A stretch of 8,872 nt of DNA, from NCBI GenBank assembly GCA_030731685.1, contig JANQTO010000522.1:1-8872 (forward strand), in the 5' to 3' direction. The notes beneath the pieces are model-generated. The model was not told the DNA's origin, did no database searches, and was given only the letters and a program-made list of their open reading frames with translations. The translations under genes and the position numbers were made by a program. Positions 1 to 7,066 of this stretch are shown here, in pieces; position 1 is the stretch's first letter, and every line of letters begins with the position of its first letter. The DNA comes from Nonlabens sp. Its GTDB lineage: Bacteria > Bacteroidota > Bacteroidia > Flavobacteriales > Flavobacteriaceae.

Positions 1-2202
1 ATGCAAAAAGACCTTCTTTTAATAACGCCACCGTTTACGCAACTAAACACGCCTTATCCGGCGACGGCTTATATTAAAGGATTTTTAAACACGATTGACG
101 TTTCTAGTTTCCAAATGGACCTAGGCATTGAGGTGATTGGTGCGCTTTTTAATAAAGAAAAACTGACGCAGGTTTTTGAGCAAGCCTATGAAAACGAAAA
201 CATAGAAACCGCTAATACGGCACGTATATATGCTCTTAAAGACCTTTATATAAACCGTATCGATGCAGTAATCAGTTTTTTACAAGGCAAACAAGATACG
301 CTTGCTAGGCAATTATGTACAGATTCTTTCTTACCACGAGCTTCACGATTTGATGAGTTGGACGATATGGAATGGGCTTTTGGCAACATGGGTTTGCAAG
401 ACCGAGCTAAGCATCTTGCTACTCTATTTCTTGAAGATTTAAGTGACTTTATCGTTGCTTGTGTTGATGCTAATTTTGGATTTAGTCGCTATGCAGAGCA
501 GCTAGGTCGTAGTGCAAACAGTTTTGACGAGCTTTATGACGCATTACAACAACCTATTACTTTTATAGACGAGCTCACGCTGGACATTTTAAAAAACCGC
601 ATGGAACAGGTGCAGCCTAAAATGGTGCTTCTTTCCATACCTTTTCCTGGCAATTTGTATAGCGCCATGCGTTGCGGTCAGTACATTAAAAAGCATTTTC
701 CATCGGTAACGATTAGCATGGGCGGCGGTTTTCCTAATACAGAACTTCGCTCGCTCAAAGAGGCACGCGTGTTCGAATTTACCGATTTCATCACCCTAGA
801 CGATGGCGAGCGCCCTGTAGAACTACTCTGTAATTACGTGCTTAATTCTAGTAGAAATAACCTCGCAACAACCGAATTCAAACGAACCTTTCTACTTGAA
901 AATAATGAGGTGGTTTACAACAACCGCAGCACCCTACCCGACTTTAAACAAGCACAAGTAGGCACACCAGACTACAGCGATTTATTACTAGATCGTTACA
1001 TACACGTCATAGAAATAACAAATCCCATGCACAGTTTGTGGAGCGACGGCAGGTGGAATAAGCTTACCATGGCTCACGGCTGTTACTGGGGTAAATGTAC
1101 CTTTTGTGATATCTCGCTAGATTATATTGGACTATACGAACCTGTAGCAGCAACCATGCTCGTGGACCGCATGGAAACCTTAATTGACCAAACAGGCGAG
1201 CATGGTTTCCACTTTGTAGATGAGGCCGCACCGCCAGCGCTTATGCGTGCTGTTGCTCTTGAAATTCTAAAACGAAAACTCACCGTTACCTGGTGGACTA
1301 ACATACGTTTTGAAAAAAGCTTCACGCAAGACTTGTGCTACCTTCTTAAAGCCAGTGGTTGCATAGCCGTCTCTGGCGGCCTTGAAGTAGCATCAGACCG
1401 ATTATTAAAACTCATTGATAAAGGTGTCACCGTAAAACAGGTTGCGCAAGTAACTCGCAATTTTACCCAAGCAAATATTATGGTACACTCCTACTTGATG
1501 TACGGCTACCCGACCCAAACAGCACAGGAAACTGTAGATAGTTTAGAAATGGTTCGTCAGCTATTTGAATTGGGTATCGTACAATCTGGGTTTTGGCACC
1601 GTTTTGCACTTACGGCACATAGTCCGGTCGGTCTGGACCCAGCTGCTTATGGCGTGATACCAGCTTATAAAGACATACAGTTTGCAAATAACGATATTGA
1701 GTTCACAGATGTTACTGGCGTGGACCACAGCATATTTAGTTATGGTCTCAAAAAATCGTTATTTAATTATATGCACGGCGTTGGGTTTGATGCTGACTTG
1801 CAGGAATGGTTTGAAGACCACGTACCGCAAACTAGCATTTTGCCAGACTTCATAGAACATTATTTACAGGAAGAATCATTTGAAAACCTAAAAGCATCTA
1901 CAAAAATCGTTTGGATAGGACAACAACCATTAATACGCTCTATCAGTAAAATCAAAAAAGGACAAGAAATCGCTCATCTCGAACTTACCTTTCACGATGC
2001 AAGTACGCAAGAAGTCATTTCGCTAGAAGAGCAGAAAGCAAACTGGTTGCTGGACCAACTAGAAGTAATGACTCCACAGGACAAACCATTAACGTACGGT
2101 TATTTAAAAGATAGTTTTGAAAAGGAATTCGAAGCCTTTGAGCCGTTTTGGTACAGTAAGGAATTACAGGTTTTGCGAGAATTAGGACTGCTGGTACTTT
2201 AA
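1..2202 (+). CDS. Radical SAM protein with B12-binding-like N-terminus, function unknown
   Basis: This 733-residue protein has the layout of the B12-binding-domain radical SAM family. Residues 5-29 (LLLITPPF...) resemble the first strand and loop of a cobalamin-type Rossmann fold. Residues 206-285, with a PKMVLLSIPFPGN strand and ISMGGGF at 238-244, resemble the rest. About 175 mostly helical-looking residues lie between them, more than in typical members. No DxHxxG cobalamin-ligand motif is visible. The radical SAM core (about 354-560) carries cysteines C361, C366 and C369, presumably binding the 4Fe-4S cluster. Their spacing is CX4CX2C rather than the classical CX3CX2C. SGGLE at 458-462 fits the SAM-contact region and YGYPT follows at 501-505. 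The last 60 or so residues look like a small helical domain. The ATG is the first base of the window, so the promoter is unseen and an upstream start cannot be excluded, although the MQKDLLLITPPF beginning is typical of a true N-terminus. The substrate cannot be told from the sequence. Confidence 0.9.
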   Translation: MQKDLLLITPPFTQLNTPYPATAYIKGFLNTIDVSSFQMDLGIEVIGALFNKEKLTQVFEQAYENENIETANTARIYALKDLYINRIDAVISFLQGKQDTLARQLCTDSFLPRASRFDELDDMEWAFGNMGLQDRAKHLATLFLEDLSDFIVACVDANFGFSRYAEQLGRSANSFDELYDALQQPITFIDELTLDILKNRMEQVQPKMVLLSIPFPGNLYSAMRCGQYIKKHFPSVTISMGGGFPNTELRSLKEARVFEFTDFITLDDGERPVELLCNYVLNSSRNNLATTEFKRTFLLENNEVVYNNRSTLPDFKQAQVGTPDYSDLLLDRYIHVIEITNPMHSLWSDGRWNKLTMAHGCYWGKCTFCDISLDYIGLYEPVAATMLVDRMETLIDQTGEHGFHFVDEAAPPALMRAVALEILKRKLTVTWWTNIRFEKSFTQDLCYLLKASGCIAVSGGLEVASDRLLKLIDKGVTVKQVAQVTRNFTQANIMVHSYLMYGYPTQTAQETVDSLEMVRQLFELGIVQSGFWHRFALTAHSPVGLDPAAYGVIPAYKDIQFANNDIEFTDVTGVDHSIFSYGLKKSLFNYMHGVGFDADLQEWFEDHVPQTSILPDFIEHYLQEESFENLKASTKIVWIGQQPLIRSISKIKKGQEIAHLELTFHDASTQEVISLEEQKANWLLDQLEVMTPQDKPLTYGYLKDSFEKEFEAFEPFWYSKELQVLRELGLLVL

Positions 2203-2235
2203 AAGAGCACCATTTCCTTAAAATAAGGCACAAAA

Positions 2236-2259
2236 AAAGAGCGGTCTCCACCGCTCTTT
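2236..2259. terminator. Intrinsic terminator hairpin, best oriented for the minus-strand lipoprotein gene
   Basis: A perfect 9-bp stem, AAAGAGCGG (2236-2244) with CCGCTCTTT (2251-2259), closes a 6-base loop TCTCCA. Read on the minus strand, the stem runs into a T7 tract (complement of the A run from 2232), a textbook intrinsic terminator for the leftward gene ending at 2519. Read on the plus strand it has only a short T3 tail, but it lies 33 bases after the radical SAM stop and could contribute there too. Confidence 0.8.
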
Positions 2260-2279
2260 CTAAAGCGATCTCCACCGCT
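2241..2279. repeat. Tandem direct repeat of a hairpin core, period 24
   Basis: The 15-base unit GCGGTCTCCACCGCT at 2241-2255 recurs as GCGATCTCCACCGCT at 2265-2279, identical at 14 of 15 positions. Each copy is the core of a stem-loop, so the repeat is a duplicated terminator hairpin between two convergent genes. Confidence 0.85.
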
Positions 2280-2285
2280 TTTATT
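2262..2285 (+). terminator. Second, near-duplicate terminator hairpin for the radical SAM gene
   Basis: AAAGCG (2262-2267) pairs with CGCTTT (2276-2281) around the same TCTCCA loop core. On the plus strand it is followed by a T-rich tail (TTTTATTTTAAT). It repeats the core of the preceding hairpin with one change (GCGG to GCGA), which breaks the loop-closing pair and leaves an A/C mismatch. The stem is shorter than the first, but the T tail suits rightward transcription. Confidence 0.65.
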
Positions 2286-2518
2286 TTAATAAACAAATCT
2301 GTTTTTTGTTGAAAAAAGAAAATGCTTATTTACTTAAACCGTTGTAAAGATAAAGAACTAGAGAAGTCATGAAAGCATTTAAACTGCTCTTTTAATCACT
2401 TAAACATTAAAAAATTCACAAGTTATTGACTTTCAGAAGTTTAATTATTTATCTCATTTGCCGTTTATCGATTTTTTTTATCTTATCCTTGACTAAAAAA
2501 TGCTGTTCGTCTATAATC
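2286..2518. other. AT-rich convergent spacer with no gene seen
   Basis: This is the remainder of the 316-base gap between the radical SAM stop and the lipoprotein stop. It is strongly AT-rich with homopolymer runs. It holds no ORF with a plausible start and length in any frame, no RNA gene I recognise and no convincing promoter. The only small element seen is a weak AACAAA/TTTGTT pair at 2292-2310. It probably represents 3' untranslated sequence of the leftward transcript. Confidence 0.6.
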
Positions 2519-3565
2519 TTAGCGATTTAGCACAAATCTGGTGATGCTGTTGCGACCTGCCAAAACCCCATGAGAAGCATCTTCCATGGAAACAGTGTAA
2601 TATCCTTTTTCAGTCAGTAATTTCCAGCTCATACCTTTGTCGCCGCTCCACCACACGCCTTCGGACCCTACGGCAAGTATTTCATTTCCTCCAGTTCCAG
2701 GTATATACATGATGTCACTGCAATATTTAGGTGTTGTACCTATTCCTATTAAATTCCACGTCTTTCCGCCATCCATGGTTACCGCCTTATTTGCGCTGGT
2801 ATCGTTTTTATCTTCCCAGTTGCCACCTATAATAATGCCTTGCTTTGCGTCATAAAAATCCATAGCAAATATGCCCGTCATTGCACCACCAGCAATGATA
2901 GGAGTATCCACAACACTCCAGGTTGTTCCTCTATCAGTACTGTGAAACACTCTGGCGCGCTTACCACCAGTCGCAAGCCATACCTCGTCGCCCACAATAG
3001 CGATATTAGAATTACTTGCTGCAAATGCCGCTTCACCTTCCACAAAATCAGGAAAGGCGTCGCAATTAATTTTAGTAAACGTATTGCCACCGTCAGTCGT
3101 TTTTAAAATGCTAAAACAGTCATCCATAGGGTCACCCATAATAATGCCCTCACGATCGTTCCAAAACTTCATAGCGTCATAAAATGCGCGCTCGTCCATA
3201 TCGCGATAAATCTCTGCCACATTTCCTGTCTTTTTATCTAATCGATAACACAGCGCTGGGCTGCCTGCACTCATTATATAGGTATAGGAATCTGTAACTG
3301 CTATAGAACGAAATTCTAAATTTTGAGCAATTTCAGGTAATCTGGATTTAACAACACGTTCTTCACTCGCCGCCACGCTACCATAATGACCGCCCATCCC
3401 AGCAAACCAGTAACTGCCGTCTTTATAATCTAGGGCGCGTATCGCTAGCGTATCTGTATTTAACACCTTAGTTTCTATGCTTTTAACCGGTAGTAAGGAT
3501 TGTTTTTTTACAGCACAAGAACTTAGTAAAACGAGAACTAGAATTATTGGAAAAACTGTTTTCAT
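2519..3565 (-). CDS. BNR/Asp-box beta-propeller lipoprotein
   Basis: The 348-residue product begins with a lipoprotein signal peptide: MKTVFPIILVLVLLSSC, with lipobox LSSC and lipidated C17. The mature part contains four Asp-box (BNR) motifs of the S/TxDxGxTW type: TTDGGNTF (156-163), STDRGTTW (209-216), TMDGGKTW (263-270) and SGDKGMSW (307-314). These mark beta-propeller blades as in sialidases, VPS10 proteins and YCF48/HCF136-like proteins. Homologues in flavobacteria are, as I remember, often labelled oxidoreductase or glycosyl hydrolase without proof, and I see no sialidase catalytic set. The residues after C17 (AVKKQS) do not look like the acidic surface-export signal of Bacteroidota, so a periplasm-facing anchor is possible (inference). 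The start is set by the signal peptide. The gene stands alone, convergent with the radical SAM gene and divergent from the methyltransferase gene. The precise role is unknown. Confidence 0.88.
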   Translation of the reverse strand: MKTVFPIILVLVLLSSCAVKKQSLLPVKSIETKVLNTDTLAIRALDYKDGSYWFAGMGGHYGSVAASEERVVKSRLPEIAQNLEFRSIAVTDSYTYIMSAGSPALCYRLDKKTGNVAEIYRDMDERAFYDAMKFWNDREGIIMGDPMDDCFSILKTTDGGNTFTKINCDAFPDFVEGEAAFAASNSNIAIVGDEVWLATGGKRARVFHSTDRGTTWSVVDTPIIAGGAMTGIFAMDFYDAKQGIIIGGNWEDKNDTSANKAVTMDGGKTWNLIGIGTTPKYCSDIMYIPGTGGNEILAVGSEGVWWSGDKGMSWKLLTEKGYYTVSMEDASHGVLAGRNSITRFVLNR

Positions 3566-3604
3566 AAGGAAGTTTATAGATTAGATGTAGGATTGTGAGG
3601 AGTA

Positions 3605-3620
3605 CGCTTTCGCGAAAGCG
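3605..3620. repeat. Perfect 16-bp palindrome CGCTTTCGCGAAAGCG
   Basis: CGCTTTCG is followed directly by its reverse complement CGAAAGCG. It sits in the divergent spacer, 39 bases upstream of the lipoprotein start and 100 upstream of the methyltransferase start. Its GC content stands out from the AT-rich surroundings. I recall similar palindromes as dispersed repeats in marine flavobacterial genomes, which is memory and not shown here. Only one copy lies in this window. Confidence 0.85.
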
Positions 3621-3666
3621 GACAAGACAAATGCCTAGTTGCACCAATTCATGCCAAAGGTGCTAT

Positions 3667-3694
3667 CAAAAATACGGTTTTAAGCCGTGCCAAA
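3667..3694 (-). promoter_or_regulatory. Candidate flavobacterial promoter for the lipoprotein gene
   Basis: On the minus strand TATTTTTG (3674 down to 3667) fits the Bacteroidota -7 consensus TAnnTTTG. A TTTG (3694 down to 3691) lies 16 bases upstream as a possible -33 element, slightly closer than usual. The start codon would follow after a leader of roughly 95 bases that includes the 16-bp palindrome. The match could be chance in AT-rich DNA. Confidence 0.35.
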
Positions 3695-3708
3695 ACCACA
3701 GATAAGAT

Positions 3709-3716
3709 TACTTTTG
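3709..3716 (+). promoter_or_regulatory. Candidate -7 box immediately before the methyltransferase start
   Basis: TACTTTTG matches the TAnnTTTG consensus exactly and ends only 4 bases before the ATG at 3721. Transcription would begin at or within a few bases of the start codon, giving a leaderless or nearly leaderless mRNA. The -33 region has only a weak GTG at 3687-3689 in place of TTG. No Shine-Dalgarno sequence is present. Confidence 0.5.
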
Positions 3717-3720
3717 CAGC

Positions 3721-4929
3721 ATGAGATTTCATCATAATTTAGTACAGGCGACCGTAGATGCGTTGCACATTATTTTCAACGAAGGAAAGTATGCTGACCA
3801 AGCGATACAAAAAATCCTTAAACGCGATACCCGATGGGGTTCCAGGGACCGTGGCTTCATAGCCGAAACGACCTATGACATCGTGCGCTACAAGCGTTTA
3901 TATGCTCATATAGCAAATGCAAGCGAGCCTTTTAATCAAGCAGATTTGTGGCGTCTAACCAGCGTATGGATTGTTCTTAAAGGACACACCTTACCTGCAT
4001 GGGAAGAATATTACAATACCCCAGAACGACGTATTAAAGGTATGTTTGACGAGGCAGGAAAAGACTTAGCGCTTAAGGAATCATATCCAGACTGGATGCA
4101 CAAGCTGTGTAGCGATGCACTAGGTGATTTGTGGAAAAAAGAAGCACATGCACTCAACCAGCAAGCCGAAGTTATTTTGCGCGTAAATACCTTAAAAGGT
4201 GACTTAAAAACGCTGAAAGAAAAACTGTATGCAGAGGAAATTGCTACGCATACAGACGAGCGTTTCCCTAATGCCCTTATTCTTGACGAACGCACGAATG
4301 TATTTGCTACAACCGCTTTTAAAGATGGCTGTTTTGAAGTTCAGGATGCAGGTTCTCAACTTATAGCTCCATTCTTGAATGTGGAGCCTGGCATGCGCGT
4401 TATGGATGCGTGCGCTGGTGCTGGCGGTAAAGCATTGCACCTAGCTGCATTGATGGGAAATAAAGGACAAGTTATTGCAACCGATATCTATCAAAACAAG
4501 CTTAATGAACTCAAGCGTCGTGGTCGCCGTGCTGGTGCGCACAATATTGAGACGCGTCTTATAGATTCTAGTAAGGTCATTAAAAAGCTACACGATAAAA
4601 TGGACAGGTTGCTTATAGATGCGCCATGTTCTGGTTTAGGAGTGCTAAGGCGCAATCCAGATGCTAAGTGGAAACTACAACCAGAGTTCATCGAAGAGAT
4701 AAAAGCCACACAGGCAGACATTTTAGACAGGTACAGTAAAGTAGTAAAATCTGGTGGTGAGATGGTTTATGCAACATGCTCTATTCTACCAGCCGAAAAC
4801 AACGAACAGGTACAGGCATTTCTCGCAAGGGAAAGCGGTGCAGCGTTTGAATTTGTAGAAGACAAAACATTATTGTCACACACAGACGGTTTTGACGGGT
4901 TCTACATGGCTCGTTTGAAGAAAAAATAA
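3721..4929 (+). CDS. RsmB/NOP-family rRNA (cytosine-5) methyltransferase
   Basis: This 402-residue cytoplasmic enzyme belongs to the NOL1/NOP2/Sun family, which transfers a methyl group from S-adenosylmethionine to C5 of cytosine in rRNA. Residues 1 to about 140 resemble the helical NusB-like RNA-binding region of RsmB. The Rossmann methyltransferase domain follows: SAM-binding motif I DACAGAGGK at 229-237, an acidic strand end ATDIY, motif IV DAPCSGLG with C303, and motif VI YATCS with C353. In this family the motif VI cysteine forms the covalent bond with cytosine and the motif IV cysteine assists release. E. coli RsmB modifies 16S rRNA C967 and is somewhat longer (about 429 residues). The NusB-like part favours an RsmB-type role, but RsmF-like or other positional specificity cannot be excluded, so no symbol is given. 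The ATG sits just after a -7 box. The endonuclease gene starts 38 bases downstream. Confidence 0.93.
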   Translation: MRFHHNLVQATVDALHIIFNEGKYADQAIQKILKRDTRWGSRDRGFIAETTYDIVRYKRLYAHIANASEPFNQADLWRLTSVWIVLKGHTLPAWEEYYNTPERRIKGMFDEAGKDLALKESYPDWMHKLCSDALGDLWKKEAHALNQQAEVILRVNTLKGDLKTLKEKLYAEEIATHTDERFPNALILDERTNVFATTAFKDGCFEVQDAGSQLIAPFLNVEPGMRVMDACAGAGGKALHLAALMGNKGQVIATDIYQNKLNELKRRGRRAGAHNIETRLIDSSKVIKKLHDKMDRLLIDAPCSGLGVLRRNPDAKWKLQPEFIEEIKATQADILDRYSKVVKSGGEMVYATCSILPAENNEQVQAFLARESGAAFEFVEDKTLLSHTDGFDGFYMARLKKK

Positions 4930-4967
4930 GCAAGCACCTGCTTTAACAAAACATCATTCTTTATTAC

Positions 4968-6965
4968 ATGAAAAACATCTACTTTTTCTTAGCACTCATA
5001 GTTTCTGCTATTTTAACGGCTCAAGCTCCTGCTGGTTATTACAATAGTGCAAATGGCCTAACAGGCTATGCACTCAAAACAGAGCTAGGTGCAATTATCA
5101 CAAACGGTTATGTTACGCGTACCTACAATGAGCTTATCCCTTTATATCAATTAAGTGACATCGACATATACTATGAAAACGACAACACGATTCTAGATAT
5201 GTATTCTGAGAGACCTAACGGTGCAGATGCCTATAACTATGTCGGCTCTCAAAACTGTGGTAATTTCAATAGTGAAGGTGATTGTTATAATAGAGAACAT
5301 ATTTATCCGCAAGGTTTTTTCAATCAATTACTACCTATGCGCAGCGATGCTCACCATGTGATACCTACAGACGGCTGGGTAAATGGCGGACGCAGTAATT
5401 TTCCTTTCGGTATTGTAGGTGCAAATCCTACAACCTATACTAATGGTTCTAAAGTTGGTGCTTCCATAACGCCAGGTTTTTCTGGTAGTGTATTTGAGCC
5501 TATAGACGAATTTAAAGGTGACATTGCTAGAGCTTTACTTTACTTTGCAACGCGCTATGAGGTTAACTTTAATGATTCTGGTTGGAATAGCCATACAGTA
5601 ACAAACGACCCTAGAGATGGTACTGCAAATCGTTTTTACGAGCAGTGGTACATAAACCTTTTACTGGACTGGCATAACGCTGACCCAGTAAGTCAAAAAG
5701 AAATTGACAGAAACAACGCCATCTTCAACTATCAGGCAAACCGCAATCCTTATGTAGATAATCCTCAATGGGTGAATATGATATGGACCAATACCAGTGC
5801 GCCGTCTGGAAGCCTTTTTGCAACCCTAGCCGATACCTTTACTGATGTTGACAATAGTGGTACCGCTACCGTAGGTGACAGAATCACCTATACATATGTA
5901 CTTAGCAACATAGGTAACACGACCTTGTTCAACGTAACTGCAACTCCAGATTTTGGAACATTCAGCGCACCTGGACAACTTACGACGCTCGCTGCAAATG
6001 CAAGTGTGACAAATCCATTTGGAACATTAACCTACACACTAACTGCTGCCGACTTAACGGCGACGTGCAACTGTTTCCTCAACAAGCTTAGCGTCCGAGG
6101 GTTTTTCAATGCTGCAGGTACAAATGGTAGCGTGACTGTTAATAGTGACGACCCAGATAATTTTTCAAATAATGATGCTAACGGCGATAACCTGCCAGAC
6201 GATGTAACGAGAACAAATTTCCCTGGCGGCTCTGGAACTGGTGGCAATGCCCGTGAACTTTTTATATCTGAATACATTGAAGGAAGCAGCAATAATAAAG
6301 CGATTGAAATAGCAAATTTTACGGGAACAACCGTAAACCTAAGCTCGTACAGTCTTCAACGTGACGCAAATGGTGGTGGCTCTTGGTCTGGTTCCATTGC
6401 TTTAAGCGGCTCCTTACCTACTGGCCAGGTGTATGTAATCGCACGTGGAAATGCAAATGCAGCAATACTCGCTCAGGCAGACTTATTAGTGGGAAGTGGC
6501 GTGGCTTTGGATTTTAACGGAGATGACCCAGTGGGATTATTTAAGAACGGTGCACTGCTCGATATCGTCGGGACATTTGGTAGCAACACCCTATTTGGTG
6601 AAAATACAACATTAGTTCGCAAACAAACGGTGACTGGTCCTAATACAACATTCAATCTCGCTGCTGAGTGGAACAGTTTTGGCGTAGATAACACCACAGA
6701 TTTAGGCTCGCACACTTATGGAAGTACTGCTGGCATTAACGATTCCTTACAACAAATACTTACAGCCTACCCAAATCCTTCATTAGGAACTTTTACCATC
6801 AAAGGTCTCGAGGAAACAATGGATGTGGTGGTTTACGATTTAGCAGGAAGAAACGTCAAATTTGAGCGTCAATACAACACGATTTCAGATCTGAAAAGCG
6901 GTTTCTACGTCGTGAAAATCGAACAGGAACAACGGGTTGCCTTTATCAAAATAGTAGTTCAGTAA
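4968..6965 (+). CDS. Secreted endonuclease I with DUF11-like, lamin-tail and T9SS sorting domains
   Basis: This 665-residue multidomain exported nuclease probably degrades extracellular DNA and/or RNA. A Sec signal peptide (MKNIYFFLALIVSAILTA) is likely cut before Q19. Residues 20-275 are an endonuclease I (EndA/NucM-type) domain: DCYNREHIYPQGFF (105-118, with H111), RSDAHHVIPTDGWVNGGRSN (125-144) and FKGDIARALLYFATRY (182-197). These give the His-metal core and the conserved helix of the family. Residues about 281-415 look like a DUF11-type beta-sandwich (GDRITYTYVLSNIGN). Residues 428-585 are a lamin-tail domain (LFISEYIEGSSNNKAIEIAN, end WNSFG). The C-terminus from about 598 (TAYPNPSLGTFTIKG, YDLAGR, LKSGFYVVKI) is a T9SS type A sorting domain, predicting passage across the outer membrane with removal of the tail. 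The gene has no clear promoter in the 38-base gap and may be co-transcribed with the methyltransferase gene. The accessory domains probably serve in adhesion or spacing (inference). Confidence 0.93.
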   Translation: MKNIYFFLALIVSAILTAQAPAGYYNSANGLTGYALKTELGAIITNGYVTRTYNELIPLYQLSDIDIYYENDNTILDMYSERPNGADAYNYVGSQNCGNFNSEGDCYNREHIYPQGFFNQLLPMRSDAHHVIPTDGWVNGGRSNFPFGIVGANPTTYTNGSKVGASITPGFSGSVFEPIDEFKGDIARALLYFATRYEVNFNDSGWNSHTVTNDPRDGTANRFYEQWYINLLLDWHNADPVSQKEIDRNNAIFNYQANRNPYVDNPQWVNMIWTNTSAPSGSLFATLADTFTDVDNSGTATVGDRITYTYVLSNIGNTTLFNVTATPDFGTFSAPGQLTTLAANASVTNPFGTLTYTLTAADLTATCNCFLNKLSVRGFFNAAGTNGSVTVNSDDPDNFSNNDANGDNLPDDVTRTNFPGGSGTGGNARELFISEYIEGSSNNKAIEIANFTGTTVNLSSYSLQRDANGGGSWSGSIALSGSLPTGQVYVIARGNANAAILAQADLLVGSGVALDFNGDDPVGLFKNGALLDIVGTFGSNTLFGENTTLVRKQTVTGPNTTFNLAAEWNSFGVDNTTDLGSHTYGSTAGINDSLQQILTAYPNPSLGTFTIKGLEETMDVVVYDLAGRNVKFERQYNTISDLKSGFYVVKIEQEQRVAFIKIVVQ

Positions 6966-6993
6966 TTGTAGTATAATGATTGTGGATTTTCCT

Positions 6994-7012
6994 TTTTGGC
7001 TTAAAGCCAAAG
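6994..7012. repeat. Inverted repeat between convergent genes, possible weak terminator
   Basis: TTTGGC (6995-7000) and GCCAAA (7006-7011) flank TTAAA; a wobble pair at 6994/7012 can extend it. It lies between the nuclease stop and the pyrophosphohydrolase stop, where a bidirectional terminator is expected. Neither strand has a T tract after the stem: the T-rich stretch precedes it on the plus strand. A classical intrinsic terminator is therefore not supported. Confidence 0.4.
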
Positions 7013-7066
7013 CGAAATACCACATACAGCTAGCAATACAGCAGGCACTTTGCTTTAATCATTTAT

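Noticed and set aside
1122..1325. 67-codon minus-strand ORF inside the radical SAM gene
   Set aside because: It lies opposite the radical SAM core, and its composition is that of a shadow frame.
2241..2279. Repeat with 24-base period considered as the start of a CRISPR array
   Set aside because: There are only two copies, each an individual hairpin with T tails, and there are no spacers or cas genes.
2015..2296. 93-codon minus-strand ORF over the end of the radical SAM gene and the hairpins
   Set aside because: It is antisense to a well-supported gene, runs through the terminator stem-loops and has no recognisable domain.
2369..2395. 8-codon ORF (MKAFKLLF) in the first spacer, considered as a leader peptide
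   Set aside because: No gene follows on the same strand, and the length is within chance.
2637..3106. Plus-strand ORFs (2637-2855, 2840-3106) and a minus-strand ORF (2878-3090) within the lipoprotein gene
   Set aside because: They overlap the Asp-box-bearing frame and show no signal, domain or start context.
3674..3688. Quasi-palindrome ACGGTTTTAAGCCGT considered as an operator
   Set aside because: It depends on a G-T pair, is short, and has no second copy or known regulator nearby.
4011..4721. Three minus-strand ORFs (4011-4295, 4204-4440, 4491-4721) in the methyltransferase gene
   Set aside because: They are antisense to conserved methyltransferase motifs and have no family features.
6032..6715. 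Minus-strand ORFs (6032-6292, 6473-6715) in the nuclease gene
   Set aside because: They are shadows of the DUF11-like and lamin-tail coding regions, rich in S, P and L as expected for antisense frames.
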